Origin: Bactrocera neohumeralis
Lineage: Eukaryota; Arthropoda; Insecta; Diptera; Tephritidae
Direction: 5' to 3'
Length of the DNA: 64,000 nucleotides
Assembly: GCF_024586455.1 (NCBI RefSeq)
Contig: NW_026089624.1
Coordinates: 8,895,341-8,959,340 of the forward strand
Below, one piece after another: positions 20,820 to 31,369 of the stretch; within the stretch, counting starts at the first letter, position 1, and every line of letters starts with the position of its first letter. Below the pieces are notes generated by a model. That model was not told the origin of the DNA. It did no database searches and saw only the letters and a list, made by a program, of their open reading frames with translations. The position numbers and the translations under genes are program-made.

Positions 20820-21711
20820 TTCACCTTGTACTGTATTGATCCTAGTCTCTAGATTTTAGATTTTAAGTTAGCGACAATTTTTATTGACTTGAGACGATTT
20901 TACCAGTTTACCATTGACAGTCACTAAATTGTACACTTTCGTTATTCAGAGATGTTTTTACACTTGAAATAAATATGTCGATAACAAATATAAAATTTTC
21001 TATAACATAATCAAAAAACATAATTACCAATAAAAACAAAAATATATGTTGACTTTGTTTCTTAACATTATTAACGAAATTTATGTAAAATTGATAATAT
21101 GCAACGCCAGGAAAAGGCGACACACACACCACTTATTCGTCGATTTCAAAGTTGCTTTCGACAGCACGAGGAGCTACCTTTGCGTCGCTATGTCACAATT
21201 TGGTATCCCCGAAAAACTAATACGGCTATGTAAACTGACGTTGAGCAACACCAAAAGCTCCGTCAGGATCGGGAAGAGCCCTTTCTGAGCCATTCGATAC
21301 CAAATGACTTCTCGCATCGCATTCGATGGAACAATGAGCTTTATGAGTTATACGACGACATTGACACAGTTCAGCGAATTAAAAAGACATGGGCGAAAAC
21401 ACTCCAGCTCTGAAAGTATTCGACGCAGTACCCGCCGAAGCAGAGGAAGAGGAATACCTCCACTCCGTTGGTAGGACCAGGTGAAGAAGAATCTGGATTC
21501 GCTTGAAATCTCCTATTGGCGCATCCTTGTGAAAAGAAGAAACGACTGGGGCGCTGTTGTTAACTCGGCTATAATCGCGTGGCCCGTGTCTACGCCCAGT
21601 AAAGAAAAAGAAAGACGATGTAAAATTGATTTATTTTTAAGTTTTGCGAGTTGCTTACAAAATATAAAAAAACGACAATCGACTAATATCTATGACAGTC
21701 TCTATTCAGTA
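20820..21711 (-). repeat. Rep-A copy 2, left part (continues at 29808-29990)
   Basis: Reverse-strand copy of the repeat at 4690-5490. The part at 20820-21095 matches the GTCTCAAGTCAC / TTAAAATCT / GTTATCGACATATTTA region of copy 1. After an RTE scrap (21096-21617) the repeat resumes at 21618-21711, reaching CTCTATTCAG. It is then cut by the gypsy element (21716-29803) and continues at 29808 with CAAAATGGCAAACAAGAGT through the TCTCAAAT and GTGACTAGAG boxes to about 29990. Joining the three parts reproduces the order of copy 1. Confidence 0.75.
21096..21617 (+). mobile_element. RTE LINE, copy d, internally deleted, 13-bp target duplication
   Basis: A 522-bp derivative of the RTE family flanked by a perfect 13-bp duplication, ATGTAAAATTGAT at 21083-21095 and 21618-21630. 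Inside, CAACGCCAGGAAAAGGCG is fused directly to the block encoding THHLFVDFKVAFDST. A second deletion near 21308 joins the RT palm (FGIPEKLIRLCKLTLSNTKS) to the C-terminal RIRWNNELYELYDD region. The 3' tail GTGTCTACGCC...AAAGAAAAAG is intact. It is noncoding because of shifts and a stop near 21288. Confidence 0.85.
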
Positions 21712-21715
21712 TATA

Positions 21716-21999
21716 AATTACGAATAACCGTCTTGTTTCTTTATTATTATCACTTTATTAATCAGATCATGCTGTCTGATGAGTTCTCTGTTACAAACTG
21801 ACTCTTACATTCTAAAGCTAATGTGTTAAATAAATCCTGCCTTGTCTTGGTTATTGTGTTCGCAATTCGTTGTTAGTAGTTTGTTGTTGGCAAAGTGCTG
21901 CTTATGTTAACTGCTAGCTGCCAACGTGAGAATGTGGATTCGCTGACTCTCAGGCCACGCGCGGACTTTATTGTTGACAAAGGGCAGCTTATGTTAACT
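21716..21999 (-). repeat. 3' LTR of the gypsy-type element
   Basis: Direct repeat partner of 29524-29803. In element sense it starts AGTTAACATAAGCTG and ends GGTTATTCGTAATT. The two LTRs differ by small indels and substitutions over about 280 bp, so the insertion is not recent. Confidence 0.9.
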
Positions 22000-22013
22000 C
22001 CTCCCCTTCTAAA
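22000..22013 (-). promoter_or_regulatory. Polypurine tract of the gypsy-type element
   Basis: In element sense the bases next to the 3' LTR read AGAAGGGGAGG, the expected plus-strand primer purine run, directly before AGTTAAC. Confidence 0.8.
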
Positions 22014-22263
22014 TGAAGGCCGTCCACGGACTTCTTAAGGTGTTTATAACGTTCTGAAGATTCTAGGATTTGCGTCTTCTTTTTCATTTCTCGGTATAGT
22101 TTAATTAGACTGCTGTGGGAAATTAGTATGTCAATGCTAGTGAGAACTTCGTTCCCGATAAAACGCAGGTTTCCATACCCTCTTGTGAAGGTATGGAAGA
22201 CTCAAAATCTCTTGATGACTGGTGATATTGAGGGAGCGCCGTCATTGCTGATCTATTAATTTT

Positions 22264-22900
22264 TTAAACATGCCGTTTACGTTTTGAAGTAGGATCATTA
22301 ATTTGAATCTCATTTTCGAAGGAAAGTAAATAAATTCCCTTTATGGTCTTCTCGGTGTCTGCGGAAGTCTTGACTAAAGCGGTATTATCGTTAATGATGA
22401 TTATGCCATCTTCGACCACCATAATTGGTTCAAGGTGGCTAAGGCACTCGCCTACAGTAGGCAAAATTACCAGAATGAAGCTGCTGCGCACGTTGGATGT
22501 TGTAATTTTTGCAAAACGTTGATGTGAGCGTTGCGCTGCAATTTCCAATCGCCAAAATTTGATTATGACAATCGGCAACATTGTTGTCACTCCCAAGGTG
22601 CAGGATTGTTCCGTTGTGTTGGACAGGAAAGATAATAATTTTCTTACAGACTAGTACTGGCTTGGGATATTTGATAATAAAATGTAGAAGATTACCGTCT
22701 AATAGAACCTTAATATATGATACCTCCATTAAATCAGTGATATTTGTGTTTGTAGAGTGTATTTCAATAATGTTTTTTATATCATTTGAGTTTAACAACA
22801 TGGGATTTATTATCCCTATCTTTGCAAGGGTAGAAGTTGAAATTAAAGTTTCAATTTCATTTATAATGATCCTATTTCTTGCTATCAACATTTCATACAA
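22264..22900 (-). pseudogene. Env-like reading frame of the gypsy-type element, broken
   Basis: Two overlapping minus-strand frames (22439-22900, 153 codons, and 22264-22596, 110 codons) lie where errantiviruses carry env, between integrase and the 3' LTR. They share the content expected of the ectodomain: repeated Asn-Ile-rich helical stretches and scattered cysteines. The break near 22440-22600 is a frameshift. The call is mainly positional and the similarity to errantivirus Env is by eye. Neither signal peptide nor membrane anchor is intact. Confidence 0.55.
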
Positions 22901-23155
22901 GTGACCAGTGTCCGATCTGTCTAGCTTTTGAGTTTTTAATGATGTGGTTAACCGTTTCCGTCAGTTCATTAGAAGCTTAAATAATTTACCCTATGCTATT
23001 TAAAGAATTCTAAAATATGCTAAGAATTTTCCCTTACTTTAGGTTGTCCTTGTGCACCACCCTCCTTTTTATGAGAACCGTGGTTCCCAAGTCTGCTTCA
23101 ACTTTCTCCTCAACATATAAAGGGGATAATTTGTTTCCGAGTCGTCTGTTAGTCC

Positions 23156-24360
23156 TTACCAATACTCTTTCCCCCACGTCGAATACTCTATTCCGTCTGG
23201 AGGGTTATTCACATCATTTGTGCTTGTTGAGCCTTCATTATTTTCTGGGGTTATCTCATTCCTCAGTTTGGGTGGGTTGGCGTGAAGTATTTCAGTTGGT
23301 TTCATATTGGTCCCTTGGTGATCGTTCGATTGTGTTGTTCGGTTTCCTGCCAGTTTCAAACATATGGCTATCTCTAAAAGTGTACTATGGAGGCGTTCAA
23401 CCTGCCCGTTCGACGTGCTATGAAGGGGTGGTGCGTTTACGATGTCTACTCCAAAACTATTCTTTAACAATGTGGTTATCGTTTCCAGAATTAAAGCTTC
23501 ATTATCACAATAAATTGTTTTTGTGTTTGGAAATATATTCATTAACTGAATGATTGGGACTTCCATCCACAATTGTTCGAGGTTATATGCTGCACCACCG
23601 TAAATTTTGAGAATTTGACCAGACGGAGTAGAAAGTACCTGTTATCTGTCGAATATCCCAATGTGCAACATTTCCCCGGTATAGGAGGGGATTGGAGTTA
23701 CACCATGTTCCTGCTTACGTGGGTGTCTGTCGTATTTAGCGCTTAACACAGATCTACAATTCGCGGCAACTTCATTTGCCAATTCATCTTTGGGAAGCCA
23801 ATGGCTCGCAGAGGATTTGTTTAATATTCTCCTGGGCTGCTCTGTGACTCAGATTGTGCTCAGCAACAACAATCTCCTCTGCTCGTTTTTATTGACAATA
23901 TCAGACACCATGTTTTTGCAGTGCCAAAACTTTGTTGACGGAAAACTCCTTACCAATTCATGTTGTATGCTGGCCAATGTTGATAGATCGCAATGTATGG
24001 CATTTACCACATTTGGGTTTCAACTATTTTCTCTATCAATAATTGGCCTATTTGTAAGTTGAATTATATGACGGGTTTTATTTTGAAGTATATGAAATTC
24101 CGTCTTAAGTCATGTCTGCTTCTTCTAAAACGATTTGGTTTCGGGAGCAATTTAATGGTTTCTCAGTTCCTTCTATCGTATAGGATAGTGACGTTTCCTT
24201 TGTGGACTCTAGCCAAATCTGATTGGGCATCCTCCTCTAAGAGCGTGGATGTTCTGTCGTGATAGCGCGGCAGCAACATGATTTTCCTTTGCCCGGTTTG
24301 TAAAAATTTTAGCGTTGTGCTCGTCGATAAACGCTTTCCAGAGTTTAATTTTGGCATTTG
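23156..24360 (-). pseudogene. Integrase and RNase H tail of gypsy-type pol, broken
   Basis: Minus-strand pieces of the pol polyprotein that would insert the DNA copy into chromosomes. The core integrase region (23156-23572) shows the CDNEALI aspartate block and STSNGQVERLHSTL with the catalytic Glu. The upstream part, about 23580-23790, is in broken frames. Near 24200-24330 the end of RNase H is visible (PGKENHVAAALSRQ). RNase H joins directly to gag at about 24360, so protease and RT are missing. Stops and shifts throughout make it inactive. Confidence 0.75.
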
Positions 24361-24726
24361 GGTTTCGGTCTGATATCTACTACTTGTACCTTTTGCCTGA
24401 TTGCTCTATGTTAGCCTTTGGGCTTTGTCTTCCAGGCTCCTGGCATATGTGCTTGCGAACTGGTATCGCTCATGGATTAGATTCAGTGATGGTACATAAT
24501 TTTTTGGAAAATCACAAAGAAAAAGCATCCCCACTTTTCCCTACGCTGTTTAAAATTTTTCCCCACAAATTCCCTGCAAGTTTGCAAATTTATTTCTTAC
24601 AATATTAAAAGAAAACAAAAAAACTGACCTTAAAGTACAAAATTAGACATTTGGAACATTTATTATAATATTAAATATGTATGTATAATACATAAAAATA
24701 TAATATGTGCACCATTGCCTTGTATG

Positions 24727-24727
<1 letters not shown>

Positions 24728-24757
<30 letters not shown>
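24728..24757. repeat. (TA)n microsatellite
   Basis: A run of TA dinucleotides (about 13 units with edge variants) near the left end of the hAT element. Confidence 0.8.
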
Positions 24758-24979
24758 AAATAAATAAAGAAAAAAATTCATTTCATGTTTTAAATTAGAC
24801 TAGCATAGGTACAACAAGAATGATCCAATCAAATGGATGGTTAACTAAGGCGACATTTAATTTAATTTTGGTTAAAAAACTAAACAGCAAAAAACACGTA
24901 AAACGTATACTTTTTAAGCATGATGTAACCACGGTGCAAAAAAAAAATATTAATGATGGTCGTAAGTTCAGACTTGTCA

Positions 24980-27850
24980 TTTTTTTTTTTAGATGCGTTC
25001 ATGCACTGAAAAGGCAACAATTTAGATTTTCGTCTTGCAAAAAAGAGCGGATTCGCCTGAAATCGAAGTTAAATTTGCATGGCTTAACTTATTTCTTTTT
25101 TTCCTACGAACATCTGTAACTATAGAAAAAATTCTTGCGGAATTTGCATTGGCATGCGGTAGTGTTAAAACAAACTTGGCTAATTTTGATATAGTAGGAA
25201 AGAGAGAAAATTATCATTAAAATTTTTCATTTAGTGATATTGCTCCAAACTACTTCGTGCCCATCTTTAAAAGATTATCTTTTTCATCGCTCTAAAATTA
25301 AACTCGTGTCTCCACTCTTGGTAGACATGCAAGCATCTAGATTAAATCGTTGCAAAATATTTTTAAATGTGAAATCATTTTTTGTTTCCTTTACCCCCAT
25401 TGCAATTTCTGGACATAAACTCCATTTCTGTAAATATACCTGTTCCAAGGCACCGCTGTATTTCTTCAGCAATAATGGAAACTGCAGGCAATCCATTCTT
25501 ATTTTGTTTCAGCAGCCTCGGAATAGTTGTTAAGAGATCGATGCACCCATACCCAAAAAAACTTCTAACAGCACAAGTAGTATTAAGTTCCGACTTTTTA
25601 ATGAAATTTTGACCTAGACTCCAAGAATAATTTTTCTGATTCCCGTTGAAAGAACATGTATTAGTGGCACTTTGGACTGAAAAAGTGCATTTAGAGTATT
25701 AAAATAGTTGAGGACATACTTAAGAAAAGTAAATAAGCCCTATTACACTCATTATTGAGTTCAAACGAAATAATTTCTGTCGATTTCAACTTATCTTGCA
25801 GCTTGCTTAAAAAATTTTAAAAGCACTTCCCAGTTTTCTAAAACACTTTCGACTCACCTATGATGTGACAGCCATCTAGTTGCACACATCCAGGATTTTT
25901 TCTTCCTCCACCTAACATTTCCTGCAGCTTCCAATTGCGCACATCTCTGGAACTTCCAGAGACATACGAACCGATTTGCCGCAAAAAGATCTTCGGGTGC
26001 TCTTGGCAGTGCTAAAGCTTTACTTGCAATAATTGGCCGAATGGCAAATACATTTTACAACGACCACGTTTGGAATGTCATTAATCAACCTGGAAGCGAA
26101 TGAATTGCATTTCCCGACAATAACATTTGCGCCATCGCTAACACATGCCTTAAAATACAAGGAATAAAAACGACTTTAAAATTTATGTTTATACATACAT
26201 ATTCATATATGTGAAGAATATACATATGACCATTTTATTTTATTTACCAATTATGTTATTAAATGGAATTCCTAGGGATAAAATAATTCCTTAAAAGTCT
26301 TGTACAGAGCATCTGCGGTGCAATCAGTTCCTATTGGTAGTAGATCCAACAACTTTACCACAACTCGTCCCTTTTCTTCGTCGTAAAACCTGGCAGAATG
26401 CCAGGCCGATATCTGTGCTCCTCGTCGATCATTACGGAAAACGGGTTTTCTTTTAACTTATTTACCAAGTTGTCCTTTTCTTCTTTTGCTACTACATTTT
26501 TATTCTTCTTTGATTATGCTGGTGCACTTTTTCCTCCCAAGATCAACATTTTTATAATTTCAGAAACCGGCACTATTTCTTTCAAAGTGGGATTAGGTGA
26601 TCTACCACTGTCAAAGCGACATTGTGTTCAGCGAAAAACATGCTGAGTCTTATTTCAAATTTTTATACTCTCGCAACAATGTTGCTAAGGAGTATTATAG
26701 TTTTGTTCACATAACGGTTGTTTGTAAGTCCTAAAACTAAAAGAGTCAGATATAGGGTTATGTATACCAAAGTGATCAGGGCGACGAGTAGAGTCGAAAT
26801 CCGGATGTCTGTCTGTCCGTCCGTCCGTCTGTCCGTCCGTGCAAGCTGTAACTTAAGTAAAAATTGAGATATCATGATGAAACTTGGTACACGTATTCCT
26901 TGGCTCCATAAGAAGGTGAAGTTCGAAGATGGGCAAAATCGGCTCACTGCAACGCCCATAAAATGGCTATGTCAACCAAACTCTACAGAGTCGTTTTCTT
27001 CAGGCATTCCCATATACAGTTCAAAAATGGAAGAAACTGGATAATAACCACGCCCAATTCCCCATACAAAAGGTTGGTAGTTGAAAATCACTAAAAGTGC
27101 GTTAACCGACTAACAAAAAACGTCAGAACACTAAATTTTACGGAAGAAATTTCAGAAGGAAGCTGCACCCAGGCTTTTTTTTAAATTGAAAATGGGCGTG
27201 GCCTCGCCCACTTATGGACCAAAAACCATATCTCAGGAACTACTAGACCGATTTCAATGAAATTCCGTATATAATATTTTCTTAACACTCTGATGACATG
27301 TACGAAATATGGGTGAAATCGGTTCACAACCACGCCTTCTTCCAATATAACGCTATTTTGAATTCCATCTGATGCCTTTTCTGTATAATACGAGTATATA
27401 CATTAGGAACCAATGATGATAGCGGAATAAAACTTTAAAAAAATACGGTATTTGAAAAATATGTAAATGACGTATAATGAAATCTCGATTATCACTTTAT
27501 CATGCGAGAGTATAAAATGTTCGGTGACACCCGAACTTAGCCCTTCCTTACTTGTTTTTTTATCTATATCCCCTTCTGCATTTACGTTTCTCTTAAAAAA
27601 AGTATTAAATTTGCTCGTTTTGCTTATGTCTTTTACATTTTTCTGGTGTGCTTTTGTTTCTGCGTCTTTCAATAAATTAGACTTGCCGCAATTTAAAATT
27701 TTGTTGCAGGCAGCGAATTTGCATTTAAACGACTCACCGGCCGAAGCTTGTAACCAACCCTTGAATATTTCGTCTCCTAGCCACTTATGTGCAAACTTTT
27801 GTTTACGATATTTGCGGCTCTTTGCAATACTCGTCCGATTCTGTTGAAGA
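24980..27850 (-). pseudogene. hAT transposase with BED-like finger, broken
   Basis: Dead transposase of the hAT element, read from high to low coordinates. An N-terminal BED-type finger lies at 27850-27560 (FKCKFAACNKILNC then DAETKAHQ). After the inserted repeat come FSVMIDEEHRYRPG and RFYDEEKGRVVVKLLDLLP near 26280-26450. VSDGANVIVGKCNS and VKCICHSANY (second catalytic Asp region and the Cys-X2-His) are near 26060-26150, and CATRWLSHH near 25870. YLLFLKYVLNYFNTLNALFQ is near 25680-25730, and an hAT C-terminal dimerisation block (KFVLTLPHANA, RIFSIVTDVRRKKRNKLS) near 25080-25190. Stops and shifts separate the blocks. The layout resembles KIAA1586/ZNF862-like hAT proteins. Confidence 0.8.
26661..27556. 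mobile_element. Mini-me/INE-1-like nonautonomous element
   Basis: A noncoding element of about 0.9 kb inside the hAT gene. It begins TTTTATACTCTCGCA (26661-26675), and the exact complement occurs at 27503-27517. It then has a hairpin GTTCGG...CCCGAAC and the end AGCCCTTCCTTACTTG. It contains a GTCY tandem tract (GTCTGTCTGTCCGTCCGTCC, about 26805-26840), the proto-microsatellite typical of mini-me repeats, and degenerate GGGCGTGG boxes. A 3' hairpin close to the end fits Helitron/Helentron-derived elements such as INE-1. A deleted copy lies at 60020-60604. The family name is by resemblance. Confidence 0.65.
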
Positions 27851-28274
27851 ACTCATTTCTCTAAAAATGGTTTTTGTCAATAAAAGCAAAAAGCTTTTAA
27901 ACTTACTTTTTACTTGTCTGAGACTAATCTCACAAAAAAGTCAGCAATCAAATTAAAAGCGGCAAACGAATTATATGCGACGCCAGCATGCTGCCATACA
28001 AACACTTTTTCAGAGTGCTGCCTTTGACAACGTGAAGTTGAAACCGATTTAATGCTGCCACTCGAACATATTCTTGATACAAAGTTGTCAAATAGACTTA
28101 TTTGCATTTTGACCGAAAAAAATTACATAGAAATTTCGATTTTGCTTTGTCGAAAAATCCCTACATTTTACTTATATTTAAAAATCTGTCCTTTTTTCCC
28201 CCACGTCCATTTTTTTCGACTTAAATCCCTACGTGTAGGGAATTTTCCCTACATGTACCAACACTGGTTAGATT

Positions 28275-29094
28275 CCACCTCCTGTGTTAACGCTAGAGTC
28301 GAAGGTAGATCTTTAGGCCGGGCTGAGAGCCCTTTTAACGCATCACTAAGGGGTTTCTTAGTCCCTGAAATAAATACGCGTAATGCATTCATTCTGTATT
28401 TTTCGTTTAGTGATGCAGCAATTGATTTTTCGGAAGTCATTATCGTTTTGTTAGTTAAAAGGGTTAACTTTTTTCTTTACCTCGTCGTAATATTGTATTA
28501 TTGACAAACTTCCTTGGCAGAGGATTGACATCTCCTGCTCGATCAAGTAAATTGGTCGTTTGTTGGAATAACTAAAATCGAGTCGATTAATTATGGCCTT
28601 AAAAATTCAGAACGCTATTAAATGAGGCCAGAACCATGTCTGCCGGGCCTTTAACTTTATGCCTAATGATGGCAACAGCGTGATAATGTTTGCTGCTACC
28701 CTCATAGCCTTCAAAGACATAATTCTCCTGCTTACCGTCGAAGTCCGGTAAGGACTTTACAATATCGGTGGCTCCTCACATCTAATCCCCGTGCAATTTC
28801 TGTTTCCCTATATGTTTCTATGTTCGGTGTGTCGATTTTAACGTTATTTAGTCGTTTACTACTACTTGCAAGCTTTTGTTCGAAATTTTCTCTTTGAGAG
28901 GCAAGTGCACTACAAACTGCACTTTCCACTAATGCCCTTAATTGGTTTGGTTCCAGCGCCATTTCTTGTCTTTTGTCTGCCACTCTATATTCTGTCCACC
29001 AATTTTCTGTATTATCCCTATTGTTGCACTGTCTCTTACTAACTTCTATTCCGTTAAGGCTCTCAAATATTTCGTCCGAGTCCTGATCACTCAT
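28275..29094 (-). pseudogene. Gag of the gypsy-type element, interrupted
   Basis: The 5' gene of the LTR element, encoding the particle protein. It probably starts at 29094 (MSDQDSDEIFESLNG). It is open through a Gln/Glu-rich helical segment (QLRALVESAVCSALASQREN) to 28732, and resumes in another frame at 28440-28249 with a block typical of the gypsy Gag capsid C-terminal region (ALRVFISGTKKPLSDAL, RPKDLPSTLAL). The hAT cuts it at 28274, and a short Gag stretch (HERYQFASTYARSLEDKAQR) continues left of the hAT at about 24400-24475. Confidence 0.7.
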
Positions 29095-29513
29095 GAGCTT
29101 GAAGTAAAACCGATACCAATAAGGTGGCCTGCGCAAAATTTATTACTCAAAAACTCGTGCAAAGATTTACAGTTATATTTAACACAAGTTTTGCTTTTTT
29201 AGCTACTTTTTTTGTTAGACAATTCAACATACTATATTTTTTGCACTCTACTAACATATTTTTGAATCTTAATTCTATTGTTTAATTTTTTGTAGAAATT
29301 TTCGATCCCCTTTGGTCTGGCCTTTGGTGATTCCTTTTTTTGTGACGTCTCCTCCTTGATGGGTCCGTACAATTATTCCCGAATAGGTTTTTTACTATTT
29401 TTTATTGAGCTTTTGATTTCCGAATAGTTTTACTATTTTTATCGAACTTTTTGTTCCCGAATAGTTTTTACTATTTTTTATCGAACTTTAATTTTTTTAT
29501 TCCCATATACATA

Positions 29514-29524
29514 GTTGGGCGCCA
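29514..29524 (-). promoter_or_regulatory. Primer-binding site, tRNA-Lys type
   Basis: In element sense TGGCGCCCAAC follows the 5' LTR end directly, the usual gypsy-group primer site complementary to the 3' end of a tRNA-Lys. It confirms the minus-strand orientation. Confidence 0.8.
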
Positions 29525-29803
29525 ATTACGAATAACCGTCTTGTTTCTTTATTACTATCACTTTATTAATCAGATCATGCTGTCTGATGAGTTCTCTGTT
29601 ACAAACTGACCTTACATTCTAAAGCTAATGTCCTAAATAAGTCCCTGCACCTTGTCTTAGTTGTTGTGTCCCGCAATACGTTGTTACTAGTAGTTGTAGA
29701 GTTATTGCAGCGGATACGACACCGACGCTTGCGTTGGCAGTTTGTTCGTTGACTCAGGCCACGCGCGAACTTTATTGTTGACAAAGAGCAGCTTATGTTA
29801 ACT
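29524..29803 (-). repeat. 5' LTR of the gypsy-type element
   Basis: Direct repeat partner of 21716-21999. It contains AATAAAG in element sense as a possible polyadenylation motif, and is followed on the outside by the TATA duplication at 29804-29807. Confidence 0.9.
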
Positions 29804-29990
29804 TATACATACAAAATGGCAAACAAGAGTCGTTTTTAGTTTGTGACCTGCTAACTCTCCAGTCTCAAATTTTAGACAATATTTTGAGACTAACGCTGTT
29901 TAGTGTATAGAAACTAGTCACAAATTGAGACTACCTCAAAATGTCTCAAATAGTGACTAGAGGCTGCTTACACAATAGCGCTATTAAATA

Positions 29991-31369
29991 TATGCTATAT
30001 ATAGTATCTCAGACACGAATAGTTACAGTTGATAGTAATTCATTCGAGATTTCATCGAACGATGAATGTTGAATTGTCACGCTACATTTTTTAATAGATT
30101 TATATGTAAAGTAAGTAAGGCGGGAAAGCCTTTGCAAATTGCGAGAACATAAAATGTTGAGTTACATCCGAAATTATTACTTTTGAGTTAATCACACAAC
30201 ATCAAAACGGTTTTGACGGAATAATTATCATTCAAACCCTTTTTAAAGTTTCTGCGACTTTCTTATATTACACAGACATACATGTATGCTATGTATGTAA
30301 ATGTTATAATTTCTTGTTTACATCTCTCAAGAGGAAATTGTAAAACGGCTTCTGCTGTGGAAAGTACTTTTGCTGAGAAGGTATGTGATGAAACAAAGAA
30401 TTAAACTATTGAAGCATTATTTATTACTACTTTTAAATTTCAGATACCCAGATTTATTTAATTAAACTCTCTTTTCAGAGTTTATTCTTATTTTTATTTA
30501 ATGAATCTCATTTTCAGATAATATTAATCTTTTGTAAATAATATTATTATAATTTTTATTTAATTAATCTTTATTTTCAGAGTTTATTACTATTTTTGTT
30601 TAATAATTTTTTTTTTCAGAGTTAATTCTATTTTAACTTAATGTATCTTGGAAGGATTCTTGCGGGGAGCCCCTCGGTTATTCACTTTTACGATTTTTCT
30701 TAATTGGCGAGCAGAATAGAAAAAAAATTAAACGTCGTATGGAATTGGGACAAAGTTAATTATATTTGGCATAAAATTATCTTCTATTTAAACTAAAAAA
30801 ACTAATAAAAGTCAAGTTTGAACATATTTTTAAAAAACATAAAGTAAATTTTTTTTGGTCATATACCACTCTTTTTTCAACTTTTAAAAAATTTGTTAAA
30901 TGTTACTCTTTTTTTGAATTTTTTAAGTTTAACTAGAAGATAAATTATTAAAAAATATGAGTTTTTTATTTCCGGCAGAAATTGCGACCTGCATCCTGCC
31001 CGCCGTCCGACAAATGCACATGCATCGGGCAATTGCTTCCCAAAGGCGGAATATCAAAGATTTCGTATCCAAATATTTATAAACCTTTGAAATTTCGCTT
31101 CAATCAACTATTTCTTTCCCTCCCAAAAATATCCTCAAAAAATAGATTTGTTCAAGCCTTTAGAGCAGGCGCCTCCTTAAAGCCAATGTGAATAAAATAA
31201 AGTCGTTGTTGACCAATTCAAATCGGCGACAACTCCCCAAGAGATTGCTGGAATAATTAATTTGTCTAACGCGACAGAAGCGCATTGTTACCTGCGACGA
31301 AAAGTGAGTTTCTTACAATAATAAAAATCGCAAGAGGTTTACACAAGTAAAAAAGGGCTAAATTCGGGT
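29991..31369. other. No gene; repeat debris and a degenerate tandem array
   Basis: A worn end of the mini-me/INE-1-like type lies near 30105-30180 (AAGTAAGGCGGG, then GCGAGAACATAAAATG). At about 30430-30655 four to five degenerate units repeat TTTTCAGAGTTTATT...TTTATTTAATGAATCT. At 31190-31310 one frame reads KVVVDQFKSATTPQEIAGII then NLSNATEAHCYLRRK before a GTGAGT donor-like site. It looks like former coding sequence, possibly retroelement gag, but I cannot assign it. The 69-codon frame at 30982-31191 is not recognised. Confidence 0.35.

Larger units (their letters stand above)
24484..28266 (-). mobile_element. hAT transposon inserted in gypsy gag
   Basis: A 3.8-kb DNA transposon. Terminal inverted repeats are CAGTGATGGTACAT (24484) and, as complement, CAGTGTTGGTACATGTAGGG (28247-28266), the CAG(T)G(T)TGG pattern of hAT ends. 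The 8-bp target duplication is ATTAGATT on the left (24476-24483) and GTTAGATT on the right (28267-28274), 7 of 8 matching. Gag sequence of the gypsy element continues across the insertion. A mini-me-type element (26661-27556) interrupts the hAT gene. Confidence 0.87.
21716..29803 (-). mobile_element. Gypsy-type LTR retrotransposon (errantivirus-like), defective, hAT inside
   Basis: An LTR element lying on the minus strand: two direct LTRs of about 280 bp (21716-21999 and 29524-29803) and a TATA target duplication (21712-21715 and 29804-29807). A tRNA-Lys-like primer site abuts the 5' LTR and a purine tract abuts the 3' LTR. LTRs start AGTTAAC and end in TAATT, the pattern of the gypsy/17.6/297 group. 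In element order it holds gag (29094-28275 plus a short stretch left of the hAT), a deletion that removes protease and RT, an RNase H tail with integrase, and an env-like frame (22900-22264). A 3.8-kb hAT (24484-28266) interrupts gag. Without the hAT it is about 4.3 kb, far short of the usual 7-8 kb, and it is defective. Confidence 0.88.

Noticed and set aside
22581..24608. Plus-strand open frames across the gypsy pol and env region, up to 178 codons
   Set aside because: They are antisense to the integrase and env frames and have no motif of their own.
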